DNA of 45,876 bases, taken from positions 1-45,876 of the forward strand of contig CAIPBJ010000115.1 of NCBI GenBank assembly GCA_903863255.1. The letters run 5' to 3'. A program made the position numbers and the translations under genes. Positions 15,465-24,202 of this stretch are shown one piece after another. How positions within the stretch are numbered: the first letter of the stretch is position 1; every line of letters starts with the position of its first letter. A model generated the notes under the pieces. It was not told where the DNA came from. It was given only the letters and a program-made list of their open reading frames with translations, and made no database searches. This DNA comes from an uncultured Methylophilaceae bacterium. GTDB taxonomy: Bacteria > Pseudomonadota > Gammaproteobacteria > Burkholderiales > Methylophilaceae.

Positions 15465-15850
15465 TATCCCACCTAACAATAAAATTGAACTGTTGAACTA
15501 ATTTTAGTTAATCGAGACTTTAATTTGCAGTTTAGATAGATGAATACTGATCTTAAAAATTTGGAAACAGATCAACCCCGGGACTTGCCTTGATCAAATT
15601 AGGAAAATCCTCCCAGCATTTATTCAGTAAAGACGGAATCCTGATAAAAATAGCGACACATACAAAGTAAGCGGGTAGGTTGATAATTTATAGCATGCGA
15701 AACGTTCAATTCTTCTTTAGACAAATTTTGTCAAAATGTGATTTTGTCTTCTATTCAAGGTATTTATTAATCAAGCTAACTGGCATAATGAATCGAAATA
15801 TCAAATTATAAGATATCACATTGATATCTTAATAGAGATTAAGTGCAGAT
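15465..15850. promoter_or_regulatory. 386-base intergenic region with two inverted-repeat sites
   Basis: No gene or clear terminator is seen. Two dyads lie before the next gene. The first consists of AGACAAA (15719-15725), an internal TTTTGTC and TTTGTCT (15743-15749). The second is a 9-bp arm pair TAAGATATC (15809-15817) / GATATCTTA (15823-15831) around 5 bases, ending 19 bases before the ATG at 15851. The position of the second suits an operator or an mRNA hairpin near the ribosome binding site. Confidence 0.35.
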
Positions 15851-16687
15851 ATGGAAAATCAGAATCTAATGACCCTCTCTCAATTTGCCGTAAAGGCAAG
15901 AAAGGAAATTGGTCGAATTAAAGTAGCTGATTTAATGACGGATTCTCACTATGCAACTAATCTGCTGATCAGGTCATATTTTTCCAAGGACAAAGAACTA
16001 ATCGAAATAGCAAGAAAAGCCAGTAATGCCCTTGATTTAAGTTTGATGCATGCGATCGAGAAATATATTACCTTCATCACCAGCAAAGGGCAAAATCAAA
16101 ATATCTTAATAGTGCAAGATTATTTAGTTCGTCTAACCAATTTTCTAAGCCATGTAAATGGAGATGGGTTGTCTTACCGTAAGGCGATTAATGCATTTCT
16201 AAAGACCTTGAGGACCGAAGAAAGACCCTATTGTCTGAATCTTGCAAGAGAGTTTTTTCCATTCTGGATTGAAGTAGTTAAATCAGTTACTTCATCAAGC
16301 AAAGGCAATCTTTTTAATTTAATCTCGCTCAATAAACAACCTAGTCATAAGATGTTGTTAGAAGTATGGAATAACATCGACCATGAAAATGTTACGGAAA
16401 GAGAAAACATACCTCTGAGACACTATTCAGAATCAATGGATAATATTGGTATCGATCAGGAAGTGATTCATACTCGAAAAAAGATTGCTAAGATCATTAC
16501 AAAAGAGTTAAGAAACCATAATGAAACATTCGAAATGAATTATCGAAATGCTGTGAACAATACTCAATATCTATTTAAAATTCAGAATGTAAAGCGGGTT
16601 TTCATATGCGTTTCAAGAGAATTTTATTATTTTTGTATTAATCATCCTGAAGCCCATAAATTTATTTTATATCATGAAAGATTTTAG
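15851..16687 (+). CDS. Hypothetical protein, no family recognised
   Basis: I do not recognise this 278-residue protein. It has no signal peptide or membrane segment, is basic and mostly helical by composition, and contains several aromatic-rich stretches near the end (Tyr-Tyr-Phe-Cys, His-Lys-Phe). It is preceded by a 9-bp palindrome and sits alone between the lipid operon and a convergent minus-strand gene. The length and continuity of the frame support a real gene. The context gives no hint of function beyond possible self-regulation through the palindrome. Confidence 0.6.
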   Translation: MENQNLMTLSQFAVKARKEIGRIKVADLMTDSHYATNLLIRSYFSKDKELIEIARKASNALDLSLMHAIEKYITFITSKGQNQNILIVQDYLVRLTNFLSHVNGDGLSYRKAINAFLKTLRTEERPYCLNLAREFFPFWIEVVKSVTSSSKGNLFNLISLNKQPSHKMLLEVWNNIDHENVTERENIPLRHYSESMDNIGIDQEVIHTRKKIAKIITKELRNHNETFEMNYRNAVNNTQYLFKIQNVKRVFICVSREFYYFCINHPEAHKFILYHERF

Positions 16688-16704
16688 CTTGTTGATTTGA
16701 TGAT

Positions 16705-17037
16705 TTAATTAGCTTTCCAAGCATCATCCAGTCGTTTTAGTGCCTCATCGTAATTGGATTTCTGTTCAATATAATTTTTTTCAGAATCACTCTCAGTTTT
16801 CTTTAGCTCAATTAAGTTATCTTCTAATAGTTTTAATTGAGCTTTACGTTCTTTTATCAAGGCTTCTTGATCTTTAACTGCTCTTTTTGATTCTTCGTAC
16901 CTTTCTTTTGCTTCTTGCATATTGTTTTTTGCAAACGTTACATTTGTTTGCAGAACTGAAACCTCTCTTGCATTCGATATCATGCAAGTGAATAAAAGAT
17001 ACAAAAACAAACTTAGAGTTTTAAACGTAATCTTCAT
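16705..17037 (-). CDS. Small exported coiled-coil protein
   Basis: This 110-residue protein has a signal peptide at residues 1-23 (hydrophobic core, Ser-Asn-Ala before the likely cut), then about 85 residues of highly charged heptad-like sequence rich in Glu, Lys and Leu that should form a long coiled coil. No lipobox is visible, so it is probably a soluble periplasmic protein. The family is not recognised; the composition resembles small stress- or envelope-associated coiled-coil proteins. It stands alone between two unrelated genes. Confidence 0.65.
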   Translation of the reverse strand: MKITFKTLSLFLYLLFTCMISNAREVSVLQTNVTFAKNNMQEAKERYEESKRAVKDQEALIKERKAQLKLLEDNLIELKKTESDSEKNYIEQKSNYDEALKRLDDAWKAN

Positions 17038-17249
17038 TCAAGCATCGTCCTCAATAAAGGCATTATAAAAACTTTACAAGTTTCAAGCATATGCCGATAT
17101 CAATTTGTACTGGTAGGTTTTAACTAAAAATACCGTTAACTTTGCGCAACTTAATTAGTATAAAAATACTAACTGATTTTATTGAAGTTCGCTCTAGTTT
17201 ATTCAGAAAGAGATTATAACGTTGGTAATTTGACTCTTTAAGTTAAACC

Positions 17250-17606
17250 CTAATTCTTCTTTTTTGCATCTGATTTATCAGTTGGGGGATCAGTTAGCGA
17301 CGAGCCAGGTTTAAATGATGTTTTGACATATTTTTGTCCATCTTTTGAGATACAAGTTGTCCAACCAGTATTCCACTTAATTATCGCTGAACCATCTTTT
17401 TCAGTCCAAGTGCCATGTTTCATTGAATCGCCATGTGTTCCGGAAGCAGTTCCATCATGATCCAAAGTAGCTACGAATGATCCACCATGTGTATCGTTTA
17501 AAAGCCAAGATCCTTCGAAATCACTGGCAAATGCGTTACTTGATAAAAACAGTAATGTGAACATGATCGATAGAAAAGAAAAGTAGGTTTTTGTAGATTT
17601 TTTCAT
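17250..17606 (-). CDS. Small exported protein, beta-rich, unknown function
   Basis: This 118-residue protein has a clear signal peptide (residues 1-27, ending Ala-Phe-Ala-Ser). The mature part looks like a short beta-barrel or sheet (Gly-Ser-Trp, Gly-Gly-Ser-Phe-x-Ala-Thr-Leu, Gly-Thr-Trp) and ends in a polar Lys-rich tail. The Gly-x-Trp pattern with Gly-Thr-Trp resembles lipocalin-like small domains, but I cannot name a family. It has its own gap on each side and is probably transcribed alone. Confidence 0.65.
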   Translation of the reverse strand: MKKSTKTYFSFLSIMFTLLFLSSNAFASDFEGSWLLNDTHGGSFVATLDHDGTASGTHGDSMKHGTWTEKDGSAIIKWNTGWTTCISKDGQKYVKTSFKPGSSLTDPPTDKSDAKKKN

Positions 17607-17826
17607 TTAGTAAGTATCCTGATTGATTAAATTAATAACTACTTATTGAGACATTCGTTTAGAAAATTTGTTCATCTTACTATCAATCAAAGATAAGAAT
17701 GATAAAAGTTCAACGATTTATGAATATTTCAGAGAAATTCAGAATTAAACACTTAGGGTAGGTATGAATATTCAAAAATAGATAATTACATCTAATATTC
17801 AAATCCATACAAGTTGAATCAAAATC

Positions 17827-18660
17827 TTATGAGGAGATACTGTTTTCCAAGATTTTAACTTCGTGCTGGGGAAATGGAATGGTTATATTGGAACGCCTGA
17901 AGGCATCGATTATATCCTTATTAATATCGCTTTCAGTTTGAATGAAGTCAGGAACATTCACCCATGGCATTATATTGATATTTATGGATGAGGAAGCTAA
18001 GAGACTAATTGAAACTACAGGTGCAGGATCTTTAAGGGTCATTTTATTTTTATTTAATATTTCCTTTATTACAGCAATCGCAACATCCAAGTTAGTATCG
18101 TAGGCAACACCAACTTTGATATCGAGTTGACGAATATTTCCGTAATTATGAAGGATCTCACCAACAATCTTTCGGTTCGGAATTACAACCATGGATTTGT
18201 CAGCATGACTTAAAACAGTTGTAAATAGACTTATAGATACTACTTGGCCTTCCTCACTAACGATAGAAATATACTCTCCAACTCTAAAAGGCCTTGTAAA
18301 AATAATTGTAAGTCCAGCTACTATGTTACTTAAGACACCCTGCATAGCCAAAGCCACACCTGCACCTGCAACCCCAAGCCCGGCTATCAATGGCAGCAGC
18401 TCGACACCAAGGTTTTGAAGGGCCATTATCGTGAACAACGAGATGACAAATACTTTTACGATTCTGGTCAGCAACTGTCTGACTGGAGGATCAAGCTGAA
18501 AATTCTTAATCCCCTTATCAAGGATTCCACTTGCCCATTTACCTACGTATATGCCAAAAATAATGATTAGAATTGCTACAATGACTTTAGGTCCAAATTG
18601 AATAGCTATATCGAGAATTTTATTTTGAACATGGCTAACGGAATCAAGTTGGTTAATCAT
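17827..18660 (-). CDS. mscS: MscS-type mechanosensitive channel
   Basis: This 277-residue small-conductance mechanosensitive channel has three N-terminal membrane helices. The pore helix TM3 carries the Gly/Ala-rich pattern (GLGVAGAGVALAMQGVLSN, about residues 93-111) followed by Phe-Thr-Arg-Pro-Phe-x-Val-Gly-Glu-Tyr-Ile, typical of MscS. The C-terminal cytoplasmic beta and alpha-beta domains follow, including Val-Val-Ile-Pro-Asn. The channel would release solutes on osmotic downshift. The length matches E. coli MscS (286). It lies 101 bases downstream of the DUF4337 gene in the same direction, so the two may be co-transcribed. Confidence 0.93.
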   Translation of the reverse strand: MINQLDSVSHVQNKILDIAIQFGPKVIVAILIIIFGIYVGKWASGILDKGIKNFQLDPPVRQLLTRIVKVFVISLFTIMALQNLGVELLPLIAGLGVAGAGVALAMQGVLSNIVAGLTIIFTRPFRVGEYISIVSEEGQVVSISLFTTVLSHADKSMVVIPNRKIVGEILHNYGNIRQLDIKVGVAYDTNLDVAIAVIKEILNKNKMTLKDPAPVVSISLLASSSININIMPWVNVPDFIQTESDINKDIIDAFRRSNITIPFPQHEVKILENSISS

Positions 18661-18761
18661 CAGTAGTCAATCATAGATATAAGAATTTATAAATAGTCAC
18701 TAAGTACTCACGTTTAGAGCTAGGATGTTAATTAGATCCAAACTTGATCAGTTCAAGTTCT

Positions 18762-19331
18762 TTAAATCTGTAACAGAGCCAGCGCAGCAAAAATCAATCC
18801 CCCAGCGGCCATTCCATATACACCTAACAACAGTGCCTTTTTACGAGTCAGTAGGGAAATTGCAGACAATGAGATAGAAATTTGAATAAGGGTCATGGCC
18901 AGTGCCCATCTATGATGGACATGCATAAGTTCCTCTGATTTATCATCCCAGTCTTTTGATTCCGCTTCTAATGATTCTGCCTTCTTTTTTATTTCTGACT
19001 TTTCATTATCATATCGCTGGATAGCTTGTTTATATTTATCTTGATCAACATTAGGTAGGTTAAGCGCTATCTCAGATAGATTTTGTTTGGTACTTTTTGC
19101 TTGGAAAAAATTCCATTGATTGGAAGCTTCGGTTTTCTTGATGGCTGCATTGTTTTTGAACATAGCAGCCTCATTCTGAGTTGACCCAGCTTGGTAACTA
19201 AAAAATGCGCCAAGGGTAGCTAAAATGGCAGTCATTACAGCGATATTACTTGAGAATGAATCCTTACCATGAGCAGCGTGTTCTAATTCATGGTCATGAG
19301 GACCATGAACTTCAAATTCTTCTTCAGACAT
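18762..19331 (-). CDS. DUF4337 membrane protein
   Basis: This 189-residue protein has a His/Glu-rich cytoplasmic N-terminus (residues 1-25) and a membrane segment at about 28-45. The pattern Ser-Tyr-Gln-Ala-Gly-Ser-Thr-Gln-Asn-Glu-Ala follows, then Gln-Trp-Asn-Phe-Phe-Gln-Ala-Lys-Ser, a hallmark of DUF4337. A coiled-coil region comes next and two further membrane helices lie near the C-terminus. Function is unknown. It precedes mscS, and both may relate to envelope physiology. Confidence 0.8.
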   Translation of the reverse strand: MSEEEFEVHGPHDHELEHAAHGKDSFSSNIAVMTAILATLGAFFSYQAGSTQNEAAMFKNNAAIKKTEASNQWNFFQAKSTKQNLSEIALNLPNVDQDKYKQAIQRYDNEKSEIKKKAESLEAESKDWDDKSEELMHVHHRWALAMTLIQISISLSAISLLTRKKALLLGVYGMAAGGLIFAALALLQI

Positions 19332-19401
19332 GTTATTCCTTTAGAATATGTTTCATAGCGGCAGATTATAAATTCAAATATCTTCAAAAGTAAAAATTTT
19401 T

Positions 19402-20568
19402 TCAATTTAAAATTTTTGTCAGTGCTTGATCCAAATCATTAATCAAATCATCAGCTTGTTCTAAACCAATATAAAAACGGACCAACGAACCCTCAAAGGG
19501 AAAGTTTTTATGTAACTGATCCTTTGTATATGGAACTACCAGGCTTACAGCACCCCCCCAGCTGAAACCAATTCTGAAAAGTCTTAATGCGTTAACAAAC
19601 GCATCAATTTTTTCTTGCTCGAAGTCTTTTTTAAAAACGACAGAAAATAAGCTTGCTGATGCTGTAAAGTATTTTTTCCAAATGTTGTGACCTATTGAGC
19701 CTGGAATTGCAGGGTGCAATACTTTTTCAATTGATTTACTGGAATTTAACCAATTGGCGATTCTTCGAGCTGAGTTATCTTGAGCATGATATCGGAGAGG
19801 ATAATGTGGAAGACTCCTTAAAATCAAATGGCAATCTGCCTGGCTTACGCCTACCCCTAATTTCATTATTGATTCACTAAGCTTTAAATAGATCGAATCA
19901 CTGTTTGTTGAAAGTGAACCCATTAAAACATCGCTGCCACCAGATTGGTACTTTGTTAGGGCTTGAACAGAGATATCCGCACCGAGTTCAAAAACAGGTA
20001 ATGCTATTCCCGCTGACCAAGTTGAATCAACGGCGACTAAAGCGCCATTTTCATGTGCCACCCTAGCTATTAGGTATAAATCTGATACCTCCATTGTTAC
20101 TGAACCCGGTGTTTCGACCCAAACTAATTTTGTGTTAGGTGATATTCTTAAATTATCGGGATTAATGGGGTCATATAAATCATAATCAATACCAAAACGT
20201 TCTTTTAAAAAGTTAGCAAAATCAATAACCGGACCATAAACGTTAGAGGGAAAAAGTACCTTATCTCCAGAAACAAGAAAACTTATAAGAAAACATGTAA
20301 TTGCGGATAATCCAGATGGAAACAATATTGCATGTTTAACATTTTCGATTATTGCAATTTGCTTTTCTAGTCTCCTGGAAGTTGGTGTGCCCATTAAGCC
20401 ATATGAGTAAGAATGCTTATCCTTCCAATTTCGATTTCTTAGCTTGCTAACGTCATCAAAAACAATAGTAGATGCTCTTTCTATACTGTCAGCGAGACTT
20501 TTAAAGTTATCATTTTTGACAAAATCAGGTTGAATTAACTTTGTCCACTTTGAATCGGTTTTATTCAT
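19402..20568 (-). CDS. metC: Cystathionine beta-lyase
   Basis: This 388-residue PLP enzyme of the Cys/Met metabolism family would cleave cystathionine to homocysteine, pyruvate and ammonia for methionine synthesis. The PLP lysine lies in Ala-Leu-Thr-Lys-Tyr-Gln-Ser-Gly-Gly-Ser-Asp-Val (near residue 205). Ser-Tyr-Ser-Tyr-Gly-Leu-Met-Gly-Thr-Pro-Thr near the N-terminus, Pro-Ser-Asn-Val-Tyr-Gly-Pro, and Gly-Phe-Ser-Trp-Gly-Gly-Ala-Val-Ser-Leu are typical of MetC rather than MetB or MetZ. The Trp-Gly-Gly codons contain a run of seven C on the plus strand (19553-19559). It is a single gene with long gaps on both sides. Confidence 0.88.
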   Translation of the reverse strand: MNKTDSKWTKLIQPDFVKNDNFKSLADSIERASTIVFDDVSKLRNRNWKDKHSYSYGLMGTPTSRRLEKQIAIIENVKHAILFPSGLSAITCFLISFLVSGDKVLFPSNVYGPVIDFANFLKERFGIDYDLYDPINPDNLRISPNTKLVWVETPGSVTMEVSDLYLIARVAHENGALVAVDSTWSAGIALPVFELGADISVQALTKYQSGGSDVLMGSLSTNSDSIYLKLSESIMKLGVGVSQADCHLILRSLPHYPLRYHAQDNSARRIANWLNSSKSIEKVLHPAIPGSIGHNIWKKYFTASASLFSVVFKKDFEQEKIDAFVNALRLFRIGFSWGGAVSLVVPYTKDQLHKNFPFEGSLVRFYIGLEQADDLINDLDQALTKILN

Positions 20569-20846
20569 AGATAGAGACTAGAGCTTTATGGTTATTCAAG
20601 AAGTGAAAAGTATGATTAAAGACAATTATTTTATTTCTTATACAAATTTCTTTACATAATAAATACTGTAACTTAATTACGCACAATTTCAAAAGGGAAT
20701 CGTGACGTTCAAATCAGTGAATTAAGGTCAAATTATACGACTAATTGCATCTTAAAGACCCATTTGATTAGAGCAAAATAGAAACGATAATTTTCAGCAA
20801 CTATATAAAATTGCCATTAATGAGATTGATATAAATTGAGGATCAT

Positions 20847-22118
20847 ATGATTCGAATAACTGCAGCTATTATGATGAGTTTCTTTATGAGCGCAAATTGT
20901 AACGCTGCAACTTGGGTAAAGTTATTCGAAAATAATACCTCGAAAATAACCCTAGATAAGCAATCAATCCTTCAAAAGGATAACCTTAAAAGGGCATGGG
21001 TTAAAATTGAGTATAAAGTACCTCAACAAAATCTGGAATCACCTGATAAAGAATACAATACTTCTAAAGTTTTATGGTTCTTTGACTGTGGATCACAAAA
21101 ATCTGCAACTTCGCAAGTGTTTCAATATCTTGATGATCAGTTAGTTTACTCAGTAGCGATTGATTCAAAGCAGGCAGAATTCATAGAGCCCGTTCCTGAA
21201 ACGGATGTCGATATTGCAATGCGATATATTTGCTTCTCTGACAGAACTCCCGAAACCGGTTCAGATATTAAGGCTAATTCACAAGTCAGTAAGGCTAACT
21301 CGGAAGCCACTAAATCACAGGATGCTAACGTAAAAAAAGATTTACCGATAGCTGCAGGTAATAGTAAACCAGATTCGCAAACCCCAAAAACTGATGAGGA
21401 AATAAAACCTCAAGTTAAGCAACCTAATTTTAAGTCCGATTCCTCTAAAGTTCATTGGTCTTATGAAGGAAAGGAAGGACCGGATATCTGGAGTAAATTA
21501 AGTCCTGACTACTTTTTGTGTGAATTTGGAAGAAATCAGTCACCCATTAATATCGGATCGACAGTTCATGCGTCTTTAAGTCCTTTGAGGGCATTACAAA
21601 AATTCCCAGCAAAAGAGATAATTAACAACGGGCATGCTATCCAGGTGAATTTTAAGGAAGGCAATATGCTCGTTCTTGATAATGACCCTTATCAAATGAA
21701 GGAAGTGCAATTTCATACACCAAGTGAGAATACAGTTAATGGAATTTCATATCCTATGGAGGCTGAGTTCATCCATTCTGATTCTAAAGGAAATATAACA
21801 ATTGTCAGTGTGATGTTCAAAGAAGGTAAAGCGAACTCAGCTTTATCGAATTTGTTGGTTCAAATACCCGCAGCAGATAACGGGCCGGCTCAGGTTAAGG
21901 CTAGAGTTGTTCTAAGTGACTTGTTTCCACAAGAGAAGACATACTATCGATTGAGCGGTTCATTGACAAGTCCACCTTGTAATGAAGGAGTGCGATGGGT
22001 TTTAATGAAGTCTGCAATGACAGCTTCAAAAGAACAAATTGAATTGTTAAGTAAATCCGTAAGAGGTCACAATAATAGACCAGTTCAGGCCTTAAACGGC
22101 AGACTTATAGTCGAGTAG
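20847..22118 (+). CDS. Surface-adhesin-E-like domain fused to an alpha-carbonic-anhydrase-like domain lacking the zinc triad
   Basis: This 423-residue exported protein has a signal peptide (1-20, Asn-Ala-Ala), then a domain at about 21-135 like surface-adhesin protein E (Trp-Val-Lys-Leu-Phe near its start, Val-Leu-Trp-Phe-Asp-Cys-like centre), a polar low-complexity linker to about 205, and an alpha-carbonic anhydrase fold to the end. The CA part keeps Gln-Ser-Pro-Ile-Asn-Ile, Asn-Gly-His263 (proton-shuttle position) and Ser-Leu-Thr374-Ser-Pro-Pro-Cys. Of the three zinc histidines, however, only His290 remains: the first is Gln288 (Val-Gln-Phe-His) and the third Glu307 (Glu-Ala-Glu-Phe-Ile-His). 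It is probably catalytically inactive or altered and may be a binding protein. A strong hairpin follows the stop. Confidence 0.88.
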   Translation: MIRITAAIMMSFFMSANCNAATWVKLFENNTSKITLDKQSILQKDNLKRAWVKIEYKVPQQNLESPDKEYNTSKVLWFFDCGSQKSATSQVFQYLDDQLVYSVAIDSKQAEFIEPVPETDVDIAMRYICFSDRTPETGSDIKANSQVSKANSEATKSQDANVKKDLPIAAGNSKPDSQTPKTDEEIKPQVKQPNFKSDSSKVHWSYEGKEGPDIWSKLSPDYFLCEFGRNQSPINIGSTVHASLSPLRALQKFPAKEIINNGHAIQVNFKEGNMLVLDNDPYQMKEVQFHTPSENTVNGISYPMEAEFIHSDSKGNITIVSVMFKEGKANSALSNLLVQIPAADNGPAQVKARVVLSDLFPQEKTYYRLSGSLTSPPCNEGVRWVLMKSAMTASKEQIELLSKSVRGHNNRPVQALNGRLIVE

Positions 22119-22143
22119 AAACTAAAGCCGTATTTCAAAGCTT

Positions 22144-22171
22144 GCCCCTTCCGTGTGCGCACGAAAGGGGC
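22144..22171. terminator. Strong hairpin between convergent genes, likely bidirectional terminator
   Basis: The arms are 22144-22155 and 22160-22171: 12 base pairs with a single C/A mismatch, GC-rich at the base, around a TGCG loop. It lies 25 bases after the CA-like gene and 50 bases after the HU gene, which converge on it. The following T-rich stretch (TATCATTTTAT) is modest on the plus strand. Confidence 0.75.
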
Positions 22172-22221
22172 GCTATCATTTTATAATTCAAAGACTGTAA
22201 GTTGCTGTCCTAAAATAGCTA

Positions 22222-22494
22222 TTAATTCAAAGCGTCTTTTAATGCTTTTCCAGCTCGGAATGCTGGAGCTTTACGAGCGGCAATCTTGATTTCTTTCCCA
22301 GTTTGTGGGTTACGGCCTGTTCTTGCAGAACGTTGGCTAACGGCAAAAGTACCAAATCCAATTAGCGTAACTGTGTCACCACTTTTTAAAGCGGTTGTTA
22401 CACTATTCGTAAATGCATCTACAACTTTGGCTGCAGCGGCCTTTGAAATATCAGCTTCAGCAGCAATTTGAGCAATCAATTCTTGTTTATTCAT
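22222..22494 (-). CDS. hupB: HU-family DNA-binding protein
   Basis: This protein of about 90 residues is a histone-like HU subunit that bends and compacts DNA. It shows [11 protein letters not shown] at the start, Gly-Phe-Gly-Thr-Phe in the turn, and the DNA-binding arm [11 protein letters not shown] with Pro-Ala-Phe-Arg-Ala-Gly-Lys at the end. The frame extends four residues further to an ATG at 22506, but HU proteins normally begin at the Met-Asn-Lys chosen here. A 16-bp perfect palindrome lies about 100 bases upstream. Confidence 0.93.
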   Translation of the reverse strand: MNKQELIAQIAAEADISKAAAAKVVDAFTNSVTTALKSGDTVTLIGFGTFAVSQRSARTGRNPQTGKEIKIAARKAPAFRAGKALKDALN

Positions 22495-22600
22495 TTTGGT
22501 ATTCATTCTTAAGTGTTATAAGGGAGCTATATCTTAACTTAATTTATCTAAAAAATGCCAGTTCCACGTGTAGCTAAGTTTGATAATCATATAATTTTCC

Positions 22601-22616
22601 AAATTCTTAAGAATTT
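22601..22616. promoter_or_regulatory. 16-bp perfect palindrome between hupB and DUF2721
   Basis: AAATTCTTAAGAATTT is fully self-complementary. It lies in a 294-base divergent gap, about 100 bases from hupB and 170 from the DUF2721 gene. The same gap holds TTCTATAGAA (22714-22723) and a related TTCTATAGGA (22667-22676). These are candidate operators; no regulator can be named. Confidence 0.3.
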
Positions 22617-22788
22617 AAGATTCATTTAACGCTATATCAGACCCAAAATAGAGCAAAGAAGATTTGTTCTATAGGATATTAATTCATGGAATGATGAAGT
22701 AAAGTAAGCCTATTTCTATAGAATATAAAGTGTGTGATCGGATACAAGATTATGTACGTTATGAGCTCATAAAGTTTGGGGGGTGGAC

Positions 22789-23229
22789 ATGCAAAATGTA
22801 GTTGAACACGTAACTTCGGTCTCACATGTAATTCAGGTGGCAGTCGCGCCAGTCTTCCTGCTTACAGGGATTGGAGCAATTCTTTCGGTTTTAGCTGGTC
22901 GTTTAGGTCGTTTGGTAGATAGATTCAGAGTCTTGGTTGAAAGGCATGATGAGTTCCAGCCAAAAGTGATTGTTGAGATGAAAATTATTTCAAGGAGAGC
23001 GGTTTGGGTGCACAGATCGATTACATTATGCACGATCTCAGCATTGCTTGTGGCAGTAGTGATAGGAGCATTATTTATTGGTTCTGAAATTAATCTGGAT
23101 CCATCGCATATTGTAGCCGCAATGTTTATTTTGGCTATGCTAACTTTGATAATGGGAATGTTTTGTTTTTTGAAAGAAATCTATCTCTCTACTCATACAT
23201 TCGAATTACCAGAATCTTTAACTGATTGA
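22789..23229 (+). CDS. DUF2721 membrane protein
   Basis: This protein of about 146 residues has a membrane segment at about 15-37 ending Leu-Ala-Gly-Arg-Leu-Gly-Arg-Leu-Val-Asp-Arg, the recognisable DUF2721 motif, a charged linker, and two further membrane helices near residues 72-95 and 103-125. Function is unknown. The ATG at 22789 is preferred over a GTG six bases earlier because the run GGGGGG at 22778-22783 then serves as ribosome binding site with 5-base spacing. It ends 11 bases before oxyR and is probably co-transcribed with it. Confidence 0.8.
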   Translation: MQNVVEHVTSVSHVIQVAVAPVFLLTGIGAILSVLAGRLGRLVDRFRVLVERHDEFQPKVIVEMKIISRRAVWVHRSITLCTISALLVAVVIGALFIGSEINLDPSHIVAAMFILAMLTLIMGMFCFLKEIYLSTHTFELPESLTD

Positions 23230-23240
23230 GGGATTTCTAA

Positions 23241-24140
23241 TTGACTTTAAATGAATTTAGGTTTGTTGTAGCAGTTGCACAAGAAAAGAATTTTAGAAAA
23301 GCAGCTGAAAAGTGTTTTGTTACCCAACCAGCACTCAGCCTAGGCATTAAAAAATTGGAAGAAGAACTGGGTGTTTTGATATTTGAAAGAAGCCATACTG
23401 AAATTTCGATGACCCCAATAGGCGAAAAAATTGTCGAACAAGCAATTAAAGTTCTGGAAGAGGCCTCCCACCTTAAAGAGATCTCAAAGCAAGGAAGCAA
23501 CCAGCTGGTTGGAGAATTAAAATTAGGGGTAATTTTTTCTGTTGGACCCTATCTTTTACCAAAAATTATTCCAATTCTTCGATTAAGTGCACCAGAAATG
23601 CCTTTAGAAGTTGAAGAAAATTTGACCTCGAATTTGGAAATGCAGTTGAAAAATGGAATCATTGACGTTGCAATCGTAGCATTTCCTTTTGAGATAAGTG
23701 GAATAAGATTTATACCAATTTACGAAGAGACCTTTGTGATTGCCGTTCCAATCGGACATCATTGGTCTAACCTCGAGAGTATAGAAGCCAAAATGCTTTC
23801 TGACGAAAGAGTGCTTTTATTGAATAGTGGACATTGTTTTAGTAACCAAATAATGCAAGCTTGTCCTAATTTGTCCAAAAAGGGAGAAGTCCTTCAGGGT
23901 AATTCGCTAGAAACTATAAGGAATATGGTCGCATCGAATTTGGGGATTACTGTATTGCCATCAAGTGCTGTGGATGATCGCTACACCAATCCCCTTATTA
24001 AAATTATCCCATTCTCAAGGCCAGTTCCTTCAAGAAAAATAGGAATTGCCTGGAGAAAAAGTTATGGCAGGGAGCAAGCTGTCGATATGCTAGCAAAAGC
24101 GATGCGAGAGATGAAAACCAATTCTATATCATTAATATAG
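23241..24140 (+). CDS. oxyR: OxyR-type LysR regulator of the peroxide response
   Basis: This 299-residue LysR regulator has its helix-turn-helix at about residues 18-37 (Phe-Arg-Lys-Ala-Ala-Glu then Gln-Pro-Ala-Leu-Ser). The redox cysteines of OxyR are present at exactly the E. coli positions: Cys199 in Ser-Gly-His-Cys-Phe and Cys208 in Met-Gln-Ala-Cys, forming the peroxide-sensing disulfide pair. It begins at TTG, supported by GAGGG a short way upstream and by the family N-terminus Met-Thr-Leu-x-Glu-x-Arg. It should control catalase, peroxiredoxin and iron-sequestration genes, none of which is adjacent. Confidence 0.94.
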   Translation: MTLNEFRFVVAVAQEKNFRKAAEKCFVTQPALSLGIKKLEEELGVLIFERSHTEISMTPIGEKIVEQAIKVLEEASHLKEISKQGSNQLVGELKLGVIFSVGPYLLPKIIPILRLSAPEMPLEVEENLTSNLEMQLKNGIIDVAIVAFPFEISGIRFIPIYEETFVIAVPIGHHWSNLESIEAKMLSDERVLLLNSGHCFSNQIMQACPNLSKKGEVLQGNSLETIRNMVASNLGITVLPSSAVDDRYTNPLIKIIPFSRPVPSRKIGIAWRKSYGREQAVDMLAKAMREMKTNSISLI

Positions 24141-24202
24141 GGAGATTGTTTCTTATTGCTACGCAGGATATTGCGATTAACCAGAAAAAGCGGTTTTCAA
24201 CT

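Noticed and set aside
15495-15511. AACTAA/TTAGTT dyad as terminator of the lipid operon
   Set aside because: The stem is only six AT-rich pairs and is not followed by a T-run; it is not stable enough to call a terminator.
22632-22721. Possible OxyR site (ATAG/CTAT repeats) upstream of DUF2721-oxyR
   Set aside because: The ATAG and CTAT words do not keep the 7-base spacing of the OxyR consensus, and AT-rich DNA gives such words by chance.
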